The notes under the pieces are model-generated. The model saw only the letters and a program-made list of their open reading frames with translations, was not told the origin of the DNA and searched no databases. Below are positions 1 through 8,402 of a DNA stretch of 48,786 nt, piece after piece (within the stretch, counting starts at the first letter, position 1; every line of letters starts with the position of its first letter). The DNA is taken from positions 1 through 48,786 of the forward strand of contig VRUK01000034.1 of NCBI GenBank assembly GCA_019456195.1, in the 5' to 3' direction. A program made the translations under genes and the position numbers. The stretch comes from Planctomycetota bacterium (GTDB taxonomy: Bacteria > Planctomycetota > Phycisphaerae > Sedimentisphaerales > Anaerobacaceae).

Positions 1-16
1 TCTGTGAAAAATAATA

Positions 17-436
17 TTGGGCAATTCTCCCACCATAAAGAACACCGCAATCCTTGTGCCGAACAGGATTGGGACCGAACATATCTTTCTTGGTCTGGTT
101 AAAGAAGGCGGCGGAACAGGCGCTGCGGTTCTGAAGAATCTGGGCGTTGATATAGATAAGATGCTTCCTGAAGTAGAAGAGCTGTTCAAACTCAAGGGTG
201 GCAAGGATGAAGTCGCCGAGGGCAAAATCACGCAAACGCAAAACGCCATAAAGGTTATAGAGTACGCTATCGAAGAGGCGCGGAACCTTGACCATGAATA
301 CATCGGCACCGAACACATTTTGCTGGGCCTCCTTCGGGTAAGCGAAGGTATAGCATCGCAGGTTCTGGCTAATCTGGGTGTGAATATCGAAAACGCCCGT
401 ATGGAGATAGAAAATCTGCCTGACCGGCAGGAGTAA
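17..436 (+). CDS. ClpC-type Clp N-domain protein, N-terminally incomplete
   Basis: This reads as the double Clp repeat domain found at the N-terminus of ClpC/ClpA AAA+ unfoldases, where it binds substrates or adaptors. Two copies of the hallmark are visible: IGTEHIFLGLVKEG near residue 18 and IGTEHILLGLLRVSEG near residue 97, with the KVIEYAIEEARNLDHEY helix between them. The protein stops right after the second repeat, so there is no AAA+ ATPase module. The first repeat lacks its opening helix (about 30 residues), and an in-frame TGA at 5-7 blocks any extension upstream. The TTG at 17 is only the first available start and has no clear ribosome site. It could be a stand-alone Clp-N adaptor or, more likely, a decayed clpC fragment. 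The family call is firm; integrity is doubtful. Confidence 0.6.
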   Translation: MGNSPTIKNTAILVPNRIGTEHIFLGLVKEGGGTGAAVLKNLGVDIDKMLPEVEELFKLKGGKDEVAEGKITQTQNAIKVIEYAIEEARNLDHEYIGTEHILLGLLRVSEGIASQVLANLGVNIENARMEIENLPDRQE

Positions 437-544
437 CGAATGTATAAGCAGTGGTTGGTTGTGAGGAATCGATGCAGACAGACAATCGTGAAAATGGTGT
501 GTAAGTTTCATTCCACGGGCCGGTTTCGGACTTCGTATTGCCTG

Positions 545-658
545 TCAATAAGCGGGAGGAGCCATCTCACATTGCAACACTGACATCAGCCAAATTACAA
601 ACATCAATACCAGCACCGCCAATATAAGTTTAAACATTCTGGTATCAAGTGCCTTCAT
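545..658 (-). CDS. Possible 37-residue single-TM membrane peptide
   Basis: This short reading frame starts at ATG 658 on the minus strand, preceded nine bases upstream by a GGGAG ribosome site, and ends at TGA 545. The product begins MKALDTRMFKLILAVL, continues as one hydrophobic segment (roughly residues 8-28) and ends in a short tail with a single Cys and Pro-Pro. It resembles the small membrane peptides often missed in annotation. No homologue is recognised and no function is assigned. Support is the ribosome site plus the topology. A chance frame cannot be excluded. Confidence 0.4.
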   Translation of the reverse strand: MKALDTRMFKLILAVLVLMFVIWLMSVLQCEMAPPAY

Positions 659-794
659 AATGCAAATCTCCCTTTCTACATATTATTATAGTGATTTGCT
701 TTCTAAAGTTCAATGAAAATATGTCCCGGCTGGTTGTTTAGCCCACCGGTAAGCCTGTTCGGAATCGAGGGCAAGCTTCACGGCCATAAATATA

Positions 795-1787
795 TCATTG
801 ATTATCTATTTTTTTCAGAGGCGTTGTCCATAAATATATCTTATGCTCGATATTGTCAAAGGAAGAAGTGAGCCTGACGACTTTGTCCGGTTTTACGCCT
901 TTCATATCAAAACTGTGCGAGAGGATTCGTGAGCCGGGTTTGAGTTTTTCCAACTGCGGGATGAGCTTAACATTAAGGGCAGGAAGCAGGTAAAGAGTGA
1001 CTACATCCGCTTCGCTAAGGTCGAGTGTGAAGATGTCCTTCTGCTCAATTGTAACCAGATGCTCGACCTTGTTCTTCTTTACATTTTCCAGGGATTCTTT
1101 TACTCGCTCTGGGTCAAGGTCGTATCCTACAGCTTTGCAACCGTATTTCCTGGCGGCAGTGACCGGGATTCGCCCATCGCCACAGCCCAGATCATAAACT
1201 AAATCATCTTTTTTGAGCTTCGCCAACTGAAGCATTTTGTCAACTACATCCTGCGGAGTGGGAACAAACATCACATCCAGAGAATTGTATATCCGGCCTT
1301 CGACGGTAACCTCTACTTCTTCAGGCAGCGACAGCAGGCCTTCGCGTCTCAAAGGCAGTTTGATTTGCCCCAAATCAGGGGCATCAACCCACAATTGTAA
1401 CTCTGTTCTATAAGGAATTGTAGAACCGGGTTTGCAGTTCAATGATTTCAGCAAACGTGCATATATCACTTCGTCCGGCAGTGAAATCAATTCTTTTGAG
1501 TTCGGGGCTATGGCAGCCGCATGGGCGGCGACTGCCGTTAGAAATGTATTACCTCCGCTCGTAAGGCTGTAGTTTAAGCTCACCAAGGGCAAATCGGCCG
1601 GATAAGGATTATCAACTTCGATTTCAAACAGCAGTGTGGCGTAGTCTAACTGGACATCCTGAAATTTAAGATCTACGATTCGTGCCGTCGGCTTGTCGAA
1701 GTGACGGAGTTGTTGATTTGTTTCACAGCCTGCGAAAAAAAACGCCGCCAACGCCAAAGAAAAAAAAAGACGCCGCATACCTGTCAT
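795..1787 (-). CDS. Lipoprotein with LEA14-like domain fused to SAM methyltransferase
   Basis: The start is placed at ATG 1787 because GAGGTGG lies five bases upstream; an in-frame TTG at 1805 is less likely. Residues 1-21 form a lipoprotein signal ending in FAGC, so the protein should be lipidated on Cys21. Residues about 30-170 resemble the LEA14/WHy beta-sandwich, with IVDLKFQDVQLDYATLLFEI followed by VDNPYPADLPL. Residues about 175-325 form a class I methyltransferase with the SAM motif DLGCGDGR near residue 199 and an acidic second strand (GYDLDPERV). This part resembles the FAM173/ATP-synthase-c-lysine methyltransferase group. A lipoprotein signal on a SAM-using enzyme is odd, because SAM is cytoplasmic. 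Either the enzyme half is repurposed or the protein is not exported. Each domain is clear; the joint role is unknown. Confidence 0.75.
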   Translation of the reverse strand: MTGMRRLFFSLALAAFFFAGCETNQQLRHFDKPTARIVDLKFQDVQLDYATLLFEIEVDNPYPADLPLVSLNYSLTSGGNTFLTAVAAHAAAIAPNSKELISLPDEVIYARLLKSLNCKPGSTIPYRTELQLWVDAPDLGQIKLPLRREGLLSLPEEVEVTVEGRIYNSLDVMFVPTPQDVVDKMLQLAKLKKDDLVYDLGCGDGRIPVTAARKYGCKAVGYDLDPERVKESLENVKKNKVEHLVTIEQKDIFTLDLSEADVVTLYLLPALNVKLIPQLEKLKPGSRILSHSFDMKGVKPDKVVRLTSSFDNIEHKIYLWTTPLKKIDNQ

Positions 1788-1943
1788 AGTTTCCACCTCT
1801 TCCAACGTAAATTAACGTTAGTTGATCCGCGTAAACACAACCGGATGATTATATCTTAGAGTCACAGAATAATCAATAAAAGTCTGTGTAAATTACTTAA
1901 GGCAGGCCCATATAGTCAAAGGAAGAGCGGTTTGCGAACAGAA

Positions 1944-4826
1944 TCACTGCTCCACAGCCACGATTTCGACGCCACTGAGAATCGGTTTGCCCTGCCGTGG
2001 TTCGAGTTTGATTTTTAATGAGCCGTCGATTTCGACATTATCGAATTTTAGGGCAATGGCCCGCATGCGACCGCCTGCGGCTTTGGCGATATCGAAGTTC
2101 TCGGCCACGGTGCGACCGTTCATGGCGATGTCAAATCGTCGCTTTCCCGGATCATCGTGATTGGGTTCGGCAAAGTAGAGGCGAACGGTGTAAGTCGTCG
2201 ATCGCAAATCCCGTATCGTGATTGCCGAGGCTCCCTTCACTCCAGAGGCGGCAACCCAGGGCCAACCTGATCCACCTTTGATCCAAAGCGAATGACGGTA
2301 GTAGAACTCGGCTGATGACGGTTCGACCTCGATCTTCAATTCCGGCGACGGGCCACCTCGACTTGGGTAGTCCAGCCACAGTGTTCCCGCTTCTGTCATT
2401 CGGTCGCCCGGCGCCCCGAAGTTGACGCCCACTCGCACGATGTCGGTTGGCATCGACGGTCCCCAGGCGGCCCATTGTTCGTACTCGGGCGGCATCGGTA
2501 CTAAAGCCAGCCCTGCGGGTAACGGATAGCTGCAGGTGCAGCCTTCGTAGAAGTAGGGAACATTCAGTAAACCACACGCAGGAATGATGCTGTTCGTGCA
2601 TCCTGATCTCGGGCCGCTGATGTAGCACGTGCCACTTTCGAGCCGCTTGTCGTAGAACGCCGCTGTTCCCGATCGCATCGTATATAAGTAGCCGTAATCA
2701 ACTCCTCCGTCGCAGCCATAGCTCTTGGGAAATGCCCGCGGCTCGATCTCTCCCGTGAGCGGGTTAACGCGACTGCCGGCGTTTGGTTCTCCCGGATTCC
2801 AATCATCCAGCTGGTAAGGGGGGCGATACTGATTTGGCTGAATTGCCAGGCGATCGCGATGAGGAAACTCGAGGTCGGTGCTCAGTCGTTCCTTCGGTGC
2901 CAGTACCCGGCCCGTGTACACGTCGCTCAGCACGGGAGGTAGTAATGTGTAGGGCACCTGCTTGCCTTCACGGTGGCGGGCCATCCAATCTTTCGGGTAC
3001 GAAACCATCACGCCATCGACAAACATTGGCTGCGGCGACCGCTTGAAATGCCCCAGCGTGTCGTCGAACCAAAGAACAGCCAAGGGTGCTTTGACTCTCT
3101 CGTCACGGCTTGACCAGCCGCCTGTGTAGTTTACAGCGCCTGGCAGCGGTCCCTGACGACGAACAACGGTCATACCCGTCGTCCGCTCAATCTCGAAGCT
3201 TCCGGCGTCCCGGTTTACATCGACCAGCCGAGCGTGGTCGTCGTCCGACAGATTCAGACAGGCCGTGCCGCCGTACGGTCGTAAAACGTCGAAGCTGGAC
3301 ATTCCGATCTTGTTAGCATCTGTGGCTACCAACCAATGGGCGTCGTTGATGACGACGACACTTGCCATGTACGGTGGAAACTCGATCTTGCCTGGCCCGC
3401 CAACTTGAAACGAAACGCGTTTGCCGTACAGACCGGCAGCGTCGAATTGTTTCCGGAGACGGTCGATCCTGACTTCATCCGGATCGACTACAATTACGTA
3501 AAGTTCGGTTTGCGCGACAAGTGTTTCCAGCAGGCCGTTCTCAGCAATCCCCAACACAAGTGCGTAGCCATGGCGATGGTCAACGGCATCAAGGACCTGT
3601 TTTCCGAAACGAGATAAGTTGCCGGATTCCGTGGGAAGTGTTTTGACCTTCAGTGGATAACGCGCAACGGCCTTCGGCTTTCTCGGCCCAAAGCAGTAGA
3701 GTTCACCATCCAAAGTCACCACGAACAGCTTTCCATCGGCGACGAGCATCGTGTGAATCTCACCTTCGACACCAGGAAAACCGTCGCCGAAATGGAACTT
3801 TTGCTCTGCAATAAGGATTGTCGTTCGAACGTCCGGTTCTCCCGGGCCTTGATAGATCTTGTCCTCGTGGAGATCTCGGTTGATGTTGGCGTCCGGCACA
3901 ACTATGCCACGTCGGATGTCCGCCGAGGTGAACCAGCCGCCCGGCAGACGTCCTGGCCTGGGTAACACAAAGGACAATAGCTTACCGGAGCGCACGTCGA
4001 AATGAGCGGGGACCGCCTGACCACACGGCACGATTAGCTCGTTGCCGCTAACGACCAAATAGCCTTGTGGTGTCACGCCCCCAAGCGATTCGGCGCCGTG
4101 CGGATGTTGGCCATAAACGTAGCCGCAGTCATCATTCAACCAGACGACTCGTCCGGTTTCGGCATCGAGCGAATAGAGGAACGCACCCTCGAACGGCCAT
4201 ACACCCGCCGCGAAGTAAATCTTTCCGTTATGCAAGACAGGTCCGCCTCGGACAGGCCAAACCGAAATCAGGCGTCCATTGCCTAAGATATTCCGTCCGG
4301 ACGGTACCGCACGGAACTTCCAGAGCAATCGACCGTCTTTGGCCGCCAGACAGTACAAGTGCCCGTCATCCGATCCAATGAAGATGCGATCCTTCCATGC
4401 GACCGGAGCGAACCGCACAGGGCCGTTGGTGTAAAACCGCCACTTCTGCCGGCCGGTGTCGATATCCAGGGCTGTCACACTGTCGTTGAGCGACGAAGCG
4501 ATGAACATATTTTTATCCAACACGACCGGTTCATAACCAGCATCGAACTGAATCCGCTTCGTCCGAAAAGCCGGTTTAAGTTTCTGAAACTGACGCACCC
4601 AAGAAAGATGCAACGATTCAGGTAAGGTCTGCGAAGTCCGAGCACTCCGGGCCGCATCGCATCGCCACATTGGCCAGTCTTCAGCCAAAGCAGTGGCCGC
4701 GACACTTGAAAATATTAGTGAGATGGCTGCCAGAGCCAAGCGAGTGAAGGATCGTAGCTTCGCCCCGTCCCCACCGTGATGGGCTTGCTGTATTGTGCGC
4801 GGGAAGGTATTCGGGCTTCGCTTCAT
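1944..4826 (-). CDS. Exported PQQ-propeller protein with embedded methyltransferase-like and malectin-like domains
   Basis: The start at ATG 4826 follows AGGAGAT at ideal spacing. An N-terminal signal peptide ends near ATALA (about residue 48) and is followed by the typical EDWPMWRCDAARS opening of planctomycete PQQ/BamB-like proteins. Propeller blades with ALDIDTGRQKWRFYTNG and YCLAAKDGRLLWKFRA occupy about residues 50-380. A Rossmann-like insert follows (about 405-530, with YALVLGIAENGLLETL and VIVVDPDEVRIDRLRKQF). It looks like a methyltransferase fold whose glycine motif is degraded. The C-terminal region (about 830-960) resembles malectin or a carbohydrate-binding sandwich, with YTVRLYFAEPNHDD and FDIAMNGR. 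It probably acts in the periplasm, perhaps binding or sensing sugars. No enzymatic activity is assigned. The gene appears richer in G and C than its neighbours, which hints at separate ancestry. Confidence 0.75.
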   Translation of the reverse strand: MKRSPNTFPRTIQQAHHGGDGAKLRSFTRLALAAISLIFSSVAATALAEDWPMWRCDAARSARTSQTLPESLHLSWVRQFQKLKPAFRTKRIQFDAGYEPVVLDKNMFIASSLNDSVTALDIDTGRQKWRFYTNGPVRFAPVAWKDRIFIGSDDGHLYCLAAKDGRLLWKFRAVPSGRNILGNGRLISVWPVRGGPVLHNGKIYFAAGVWPFEGAFLYSLDAETGRVVWLNDDCGYVYGQHPHGAESLGGVTPQGYLVVSGNELIVPCGQAVPAHFDVRSGKLLSFVLPRPGRLPGGWFTSADIRRGIVVPDANINRDLHEDKIYQGPGEPDVRTTILIAEQKFHFGDGFPGVEGEIHTMLVADGKLFVVTLDGELYCFGPRKPKAVARYPLKVKTLPTESGNLSRFGKQVLDAVDHRHGYALVLGIAENGLLETLVAQTELYVIVVDPDEVRIDRLRKQFDAAGLYGKRVSFQVGGPGKIEFPPYMASVVVINDAHWLVATDANKIGMSSFDVLRPYGGTACLNLSDDDHARLVDVNRDAGSFEIERTTGMTVVRRQGPLPGAVNYTGGWSSRDERVKAPLAVLWFDDTLGHFKRSPQPMFVDGVMVSYPKDWMARHREGKQVPYTLLPPVLSDVYTGRVLAPKERLSTDLEFPHRDRLAIQPNQYRPPYQLDDWNPGEPNAGSRVNPLTGEIEPRAFPKSYGCDGGVDYGYLYTMRSGTAAFYDKRLESGTCYISGPRSGCTNSIIPACGLLNVPYFYEGCTCSYPLPAGLALVPMPPEYEQWAAWGPSMPTDIVRVGVNFGAPGDRMTEAGTLWLDYPSRGGPSPELKIEVEPSSAEFYYRHSLWIKGGSGWPWVAASGVKGASAITIRDLRSTTYTVRLYFAEPNHDDPGKRRFDIAMNGRTVAENFDIAKAAGGRMRAIALKFDNVEIDGSLKIKLEPRQGKPILSGVEIVAVEQ

Positions 4827-4963
4827 GATTATCTCCTGGAACATCTATGTTGATTCTTCCGAAAACTGTCGTGCGTGTAACTAATAGGCAATTGATAGGC
4901 ATTTTGATTTTTCAAGCATTAGAATGATTATACTATGTGCCCTGCCGGGCACACAATAAAAAA

Positions 4964-4988
4964 ACCCCCAAAAGAGTATTTTGGGGGT
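4964..4988 (-). terminator. Rho-independent terminator of the acidic-tail gene
   Basis: A ten-base-pair hairpin (ACCCCCAAAA with TTTTGGGGGT, loop GAGTA) lies 41 bases after the stop of the 5030-5662 gene. Read on the minus strand it is followed by a run of seven T residues, the classic intrinsic terminator form. Confidence 0.9.
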
Positions 4989-5029
4989 AAGGTGCGAAGT
5001 TTCCTCGCATTTAGTCCGAAGCGAAGATT

Positions 5030-5662
5030 TTAGTCGTCATAGTAGTAATCATACTCATACGTATTTTCCTGGTACTCATAATCGTCCTCATAATCGTCAG
5101 ACCAATCGTCTTCTGATTCATAATCATAAGACCAATCTTCCTCGGTCTCATAATCGTCAGACCAATTATCTTCAGTCTCATAAGACCAATCGTCTTCGGT
5201 TTCATAGTCATCAGACCAGCTATCTTCAGACCAGCTATCTTCCCAATCATTCTGTGACTCATATCCATAATCATCAGACCAGTTATCCTCGTAGTCATAA
5301 GACGAATCTTCCTGGTACTCAGAGTAGTCATCGTTCCAACCTTCGTCGTATTGAGAGTAATCATACATATCTTCTTCATATTCACAGTATGAATTGAAGG
5401 TCTCTTGCTGACTTGGCTGTACTGTCTGCCCTGGCTGTCCGGACTGAGCTGTTGAGAACTCAGGGGCTATAAAAACAGCAGCCACAGACAAAATAATGCT
5501 GATAACGACACATTTGATCCAGGTTGACAGCTTAAGATTCAGAAATGTCTGCTGGAGACCATTCTGCTGCCCAGTGGACTCCTGTTCCGGCTGCGGGCTA
5601 GAGCCCGGCTGGCTTTGACTACCGTACGGCTGTCCAAAATTCTCGTTCATTTCAGGTTCCAT
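5030..5662 (-). CDS. Single-TM protein with long Tyr/Asp/Glu/Trp-rich repeat tail
   Basis: No known family is recognised. The 210-residue protein has a polar Gln/Pro-rich start (about 1-45), one hydrophobic segment (WIKCVVISIILSVAAVFIAP, about 49-70) and a C-terminal half made almost entirely of Asp, Glu, Tyr, Trp and Ser. Short units such as SWSDDYETEDDWSYETE recur there. The tail is very acidic and intrinsically disordered, with alternating aromatic residues, and could bind cations or undergo charge-driven assembly. It starts at ATG 5662 behind a strong AGGAGG site. The N-terminal half (NLKLSTWIK, STAQS) is clearly paralogous to the protein at 5914-6225, and the promoter, ribosome site and terminator are duplicated as well. 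By the positive-inside rule, topology could place the tail outside the cytoplasm; this is inference. Confidence 0.85.
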   Translation of the reverse strand: MEPEMNENFGQPYGSQSQPGSSPQPEQESTGQQNGLQQTFLNLKLSTWIKCVVISIILSVAAVFIAPEFSTAQSGQPGQTVQPSQQETFNSYCEYEEDMYDYSQYDEGWNDDYSEYQEDSSYDYEDNWSDDYGYESQNDWEDSWSEDSWSDDYETEDDWSYETEDNWSDDYETEEDWSYDYESEDDWSDDYEDDYEYQENTYEYDYYYDD

Positions 5663-5722
5663 AATTCCTCCTCAAAAAAAGTTAATAAAATTGATTTTAA
5701 CGCCTTAAAAACACTTATGTAA

Positions 5723-5751
5723 AACATAGGAAATAAAAATTAGAATGCCAA
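5723..5751 (-). promoter_or_regulatory. Sigma-70-type promoter for the acidic-tail gene
   Basis: On the minus strand TTGGCA (-35) and TATGTT (-10) are separated by exactly 17 bases, about 60 bases upstream of ATG 5662. The same hexamers and spacing recur upstream of the paralogue at 6289-6317, which strongly supports function. Confidence 0.75.
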
Positions 5752-5844
5752 ATTATGCCCAAAATTATTTTTGGGATTATTCTCAAAGACAGAACCTACA
5801 GGTTCCCACATGAGAATTACATGGATTGGCAGGGTAAATAAAAA

Positions 5845-5870
5845 ACCCCCCAAAAGAGGATTTTGAGGGT
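5845..5870 (-). terminator. Rho-independent terminator of the short paralogue
   Basis: An imperfect hairpin (ACCCCCCAAAA with TTTTGAGGGT, loop GAGGA) is followed on the minus strand by a T run. It is a diverged copy of the terminator at 4964-4988 and ends the 5914-6225 gene. Confidence 0.85.
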
Positions 5871-5913
5871 CATATATGAAATCGTCCGGCTTTTTTAGCG
5901 CGAAACGGAGTTT

Positions 5914-6225
5914 TTAGTCCTGATAACACTCATTAGAGTCAATCCAACTACCTTCTTCGAATTGGTATTCATTGAATTCGGTTTTTTTTTGCTGCCTGAG
6001 TGATTGTGCCGTACTAAGCTTGGGAGTAACGTAAGCAGCAAGGGCAATCAAAACAGCGACAACAATGAGACCTTTGATCCAGGTTGCCAGCTTAACATTC
6101 AGCCAGGTCTGCTGAAGACATTCCTGCTCGAAAAAGGGCTTTGTTTCAGGCTGTGAGCTTGTGTTGGGCCGGACTTGATTTTCGGATGGCGGTGACCATT
6201 TTTCTGAATTTACATCAGGCTCCAT
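5914..6225 (-). CDS. Short single-TM paralogue of the acidic-tail protein
   Basis: This 103-residue protein shares the plan of the 5030-5662 product. It has a polar start (MEPDVNSEKW), the shared LNVKLATWIKG element, one TM segment (about 50-68) and the STAQS exit. Its C-terminus is a short acidic tail (EYQFEEGSWIDSNECYQD) without the long tyrosine/aspartate repeats. It therefore looks like either the ancestral short form or a shortened copy. It starts at ATG 6225 behind GAGGAGG with the same spacing as its sister gene. The genes are tandem but separately transcribed. Function is unknown; a shared membrane-associated role is inferred from the duplication. Confidence 0.8.
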   Translation of the reverse strand: MEPDVNSEKWSPPSENQVRPNTSSQPETKPFFEQECLQQTWLNVKLATWIKGLIVVAVLIALAAYVTPKLSTAQSLRQQKKTEFNEYQFEEGSWIDSNECYQD

Positions 6226-6539
6226 AATTCCTCCTCATAATTAGATTAAAATAGGTTTTGTTTTGGCGTATTAAAGGATATCGTATAAAACATAAGAAAT
6301 AACAATTCTAATGCCAAAATATTTCCTTATCGGGCAGAAAAAACAGGCTTTTAACAAGTAAAATAAGGAATATCCTCAATGGGGAATTCCGATAAATCGA
6401 CATTAAAGGCCCTCATATTCTATGCCGATATAACGTGTGATTTGAGTCAGTTACAGCAACTTATTTGTTAAATGGGCTCGTTATATCATATCGGCCGGTA
6501 AACATAGAACGCTTAGTCATACGCCGAGAGGAAAACAGG
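6226..6539. other. Intergenic region between divergent genes
   Basis: It holds the promoter of the minus-strand paralogue and the leader of the plus-strand CBS gene. Beyond these I see no further gene or strong structure. Confidence 0.5.
6289..6317 (-). promoter_or_regulatory. Sigma-70-type promoter for the short paralogue
   Basis: TTGGCA and TATGTT are separated by 17 bases on the minus strand. They sit at almost the same distance from the start codon as in the sister promoter at 5723-5751, while the spacers differ. Confidence 0.75.
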
Positions 6540-7619
6540 ATGGCAAAACATCAATCGAAACTAATCGACATTATAAATGATAAGTGTAATACTAAAGATA
6601 TCTTGTGCCACATGGTTCGTGCCGTCAAGGACATTATGACTTATGAGGTAAAAACGCTTACCCTGGATGATACGATAGGGACGTGCCTTGATATTATGAC
6701 AGAGAATAAAATTCGTCATATTCCTGTCGTGGATATTGTGACGGAAAAAGATACCAAATCACACTTTGTGGGTATTGTTTCTCAAAGAGATGTTTTTCGT
6801 CAAATATCGCCATATCTGGAGAAAATCGGCCAGGCGAATTCGGACATAAATGCGCTGCAGCAGCTTCTGGTACAAATCGTTACGAGAAAACCTAAGTGCG
6901 CATCACCTGAGAGCCCGATACAGTATGCAACTACCCTGATGGTCGAAAATCACGTTGATTCGGTTCCCGTTTTGTTTGAGAATGACCTGGTTGGTATAGT
7001 TACGGCGACAGATGTTTTAAGGCTCTTTGTCAGACTGCACGCAATTGGGCATCTATACGAGGAGAAGACAAAAACAGAACCGAGAAGAAGATTTGTTGAC
7101 TTGTTGGCAGGGAATTCAGACGAGGCGATCTGGGCGCTTTCATCAGTTCTCGGAACGGTTAAAGATATTATGACTGAGGAAGTTGTCTCTCTGGATGAGC
7201 ATGATAACCTGGACAAGGTAATGAAGTTGATGCAGAAGGGTAAATTCAGACACGTGCCGGTCGTGGACAGGCAAAAGAAACTGGTAGGTATAATCTCCGA
7301 CAGGGACGTTCTTCGTCTTCTTCCATATCGCAAGGGTCAGCGCAAAGCGAAGTCGGAGGTATTTCGGGCCGATCTGTTTGATGTTGAGCCGTACGAGCCG
7401 GTCACACATCAACAGGTCTATCGCATTATGAATCGGGACGTGATCCACGTTCAACCAGACTGCGGCTTCCATGAAGTGGTGAAAATGCTGCATGAGAAGA
7501 AGATAAGCTGTGTGCCGGTGATAGATGAGAATAAAAATATTCTTGGAATAGCTACCGTCACAGACGTGATGCGCGGATTGCTGGCTGCTTATGCGCTGTT
7601 CGAAAAAACTTCCGCTTAA
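6540..7619 (+). CDS. Four-CBS-domain protein
   Basis: The start is set at ATG 6540 (MAKHQSKL) because GAGAGG lies upstream; the frame opens earlier without a ribosome site. The 359-residue cytoplasmic protein is two Bateman modules. The first CBS (about 27-90) begins VKDIMTYEVKTLTLDD, the second spans about 105-165, the third (about 205-262) begins VKDIMTEEVVSLDEHD and the fourth spans about 285-345. All end in the usual GI-x(3)-DVLR type helix. CBS pairs bind adenine nucleotides, SAM or similar ligands and usually regulate a partner. No effector domain is fused here, so the partner is unknown. There is no operon partner downstream; the next gene is 240 bases away. Confidence 0.88.
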   Translation: MAKHQSKLIDIINDKCNTKDILCHMVRAVKDIMTYEVKTLTLDDTIGTCLDIMTENKIRHIPVVDIVTEKDTKSHFVGIVSQRDVFRQISPYLEKIGQANSDINALQQLLVQIVTRKPKCASPESPIQYATTLMVENHVDSVPVLFENDLVGIVTATDVLRLFVRLHAIGHLYEEKTKTEPRRRFVDLLAGNSDEAIWALSSVLGTVKDIMTEEVVSLDEHDNLDKVMKLMQKGKFRHVPVVDRQKKLVGIISDRDVLRLLPYRKGQRKAKSEVFRADLFDVEPYEPVTHQQVYRIMNRDVIHVQPDCGFHEVVKMLHEKKISCVPVIDENKNILGIATVTDVMRGLLAAYALFEKTSA

Positions 7620-7862
7620 TTCAATTCATAACATTTATCTATAACTCAATCGTAAACCTACATCAGACGTAAATTCTGCCTTCTATCCCAAAGCCTGTTG
7701 CTTTGATTGAAAATTACCCGATACTTGATACATGAGGTAAGATATTGGAAAGAAATTCTGGGAATATCGCAACGAATCGTGTATCTTAGTAATAACAGAG
7801 GAGACTTAGCCGTGTGTCTAAGCAATCTAAATGTAAATTTTTAACGAGAGGAGTAAACCACA

Positions 7863-8402
7863 ATGAATAAGGCAAAAACCTCAAGACGAAGAAACATTTT
7901 CCTGTTTGTGTCGGCCATTATCTTTATCACAACATCCGGTGCAAGTGCTCAGCAGAAGCTGGGTGATCTTGTATCAGAAGGCGGCTTCGATTGGATGATA
8001 GGCAATTGGGAGGCCACGAGCGACGAGGGCGACAAAATTGAGCTGGTTTATAAATGGGAGCTTGATAAGCATCTTATGACGATGCTGCTTAAATTTGCTG
8101 ATAACGAGTACCGGGCAATGATCTTTTACAAGCCAGCCGAAGACCAGATCGTACAGATAACTGTTGATAATCAAGGTGGGACCGGCAAAGGAATATGGGA
8201 AGCCGATGGCAACAAGGCCGTGCTTAAACACGAACACACCGGGACCGACTGGCAGACCAACAAAATGGGTTTTGCCCACTCTAAAGTTGATGCCAACACA
8301 ATGAAGTGGGAAATGCACGAGATGTACAGCTCCGGCGAACTTTCCGATTACCCTAATTTTACGGTAGATTTTAAGCGCCAGAAGAAGAGTGCTAAAAAAT
8401 AG
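7863..8402 (+). CDS. Exported DUF1579-like protein
   Basis: The gene starts at ATG 7863 behind GAGAGGAG. A signal peptide (basic start, hydrophobic core LFVSAIIFITTSGASA) ends near residue 30. The mature part has the IGNWEATSDEGDKIEL opening and a run of short beta strands ending YPNFTVDFKR. This pattern resembles the lipocalin-like DUF1579 group, whose members often open with a GxW element. It is likely a periplasmic beta-barrel that binds a small ligand; the ligand is unknown. It appears to stand alone. Confidence 0.6.
   Translation: MNKAKTSRRRNIFLFVSAIIFITTSGASAQQKLGDLVSEGGFDWMIGNWEATSDEGDKIELVYKWELDKHLMTMLLKFADNEYRAMIFYKPAEDQIVQITVDNQGGTGKGIWEADGNKAVLKHEHTGTDWQTNKMGFAHSKVDANTMKWEMHEMYSSGELSDYPNFTVDFKRQKKSAKK

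Noticed and set aside
2152..4705. Numerous frames on both strands within the PQQ gene
   Set aside because: Out-of-frame shadows in a GC-richer gene; none has a start signal or recognisable domain.
4981..5397. Plus-strand frame rich in His, Asn and Thr
   Set aside because: It is the complement of the Tyr/Asp repeat tail on the minus strand; it overlaps the terminator and has no ribosome site.
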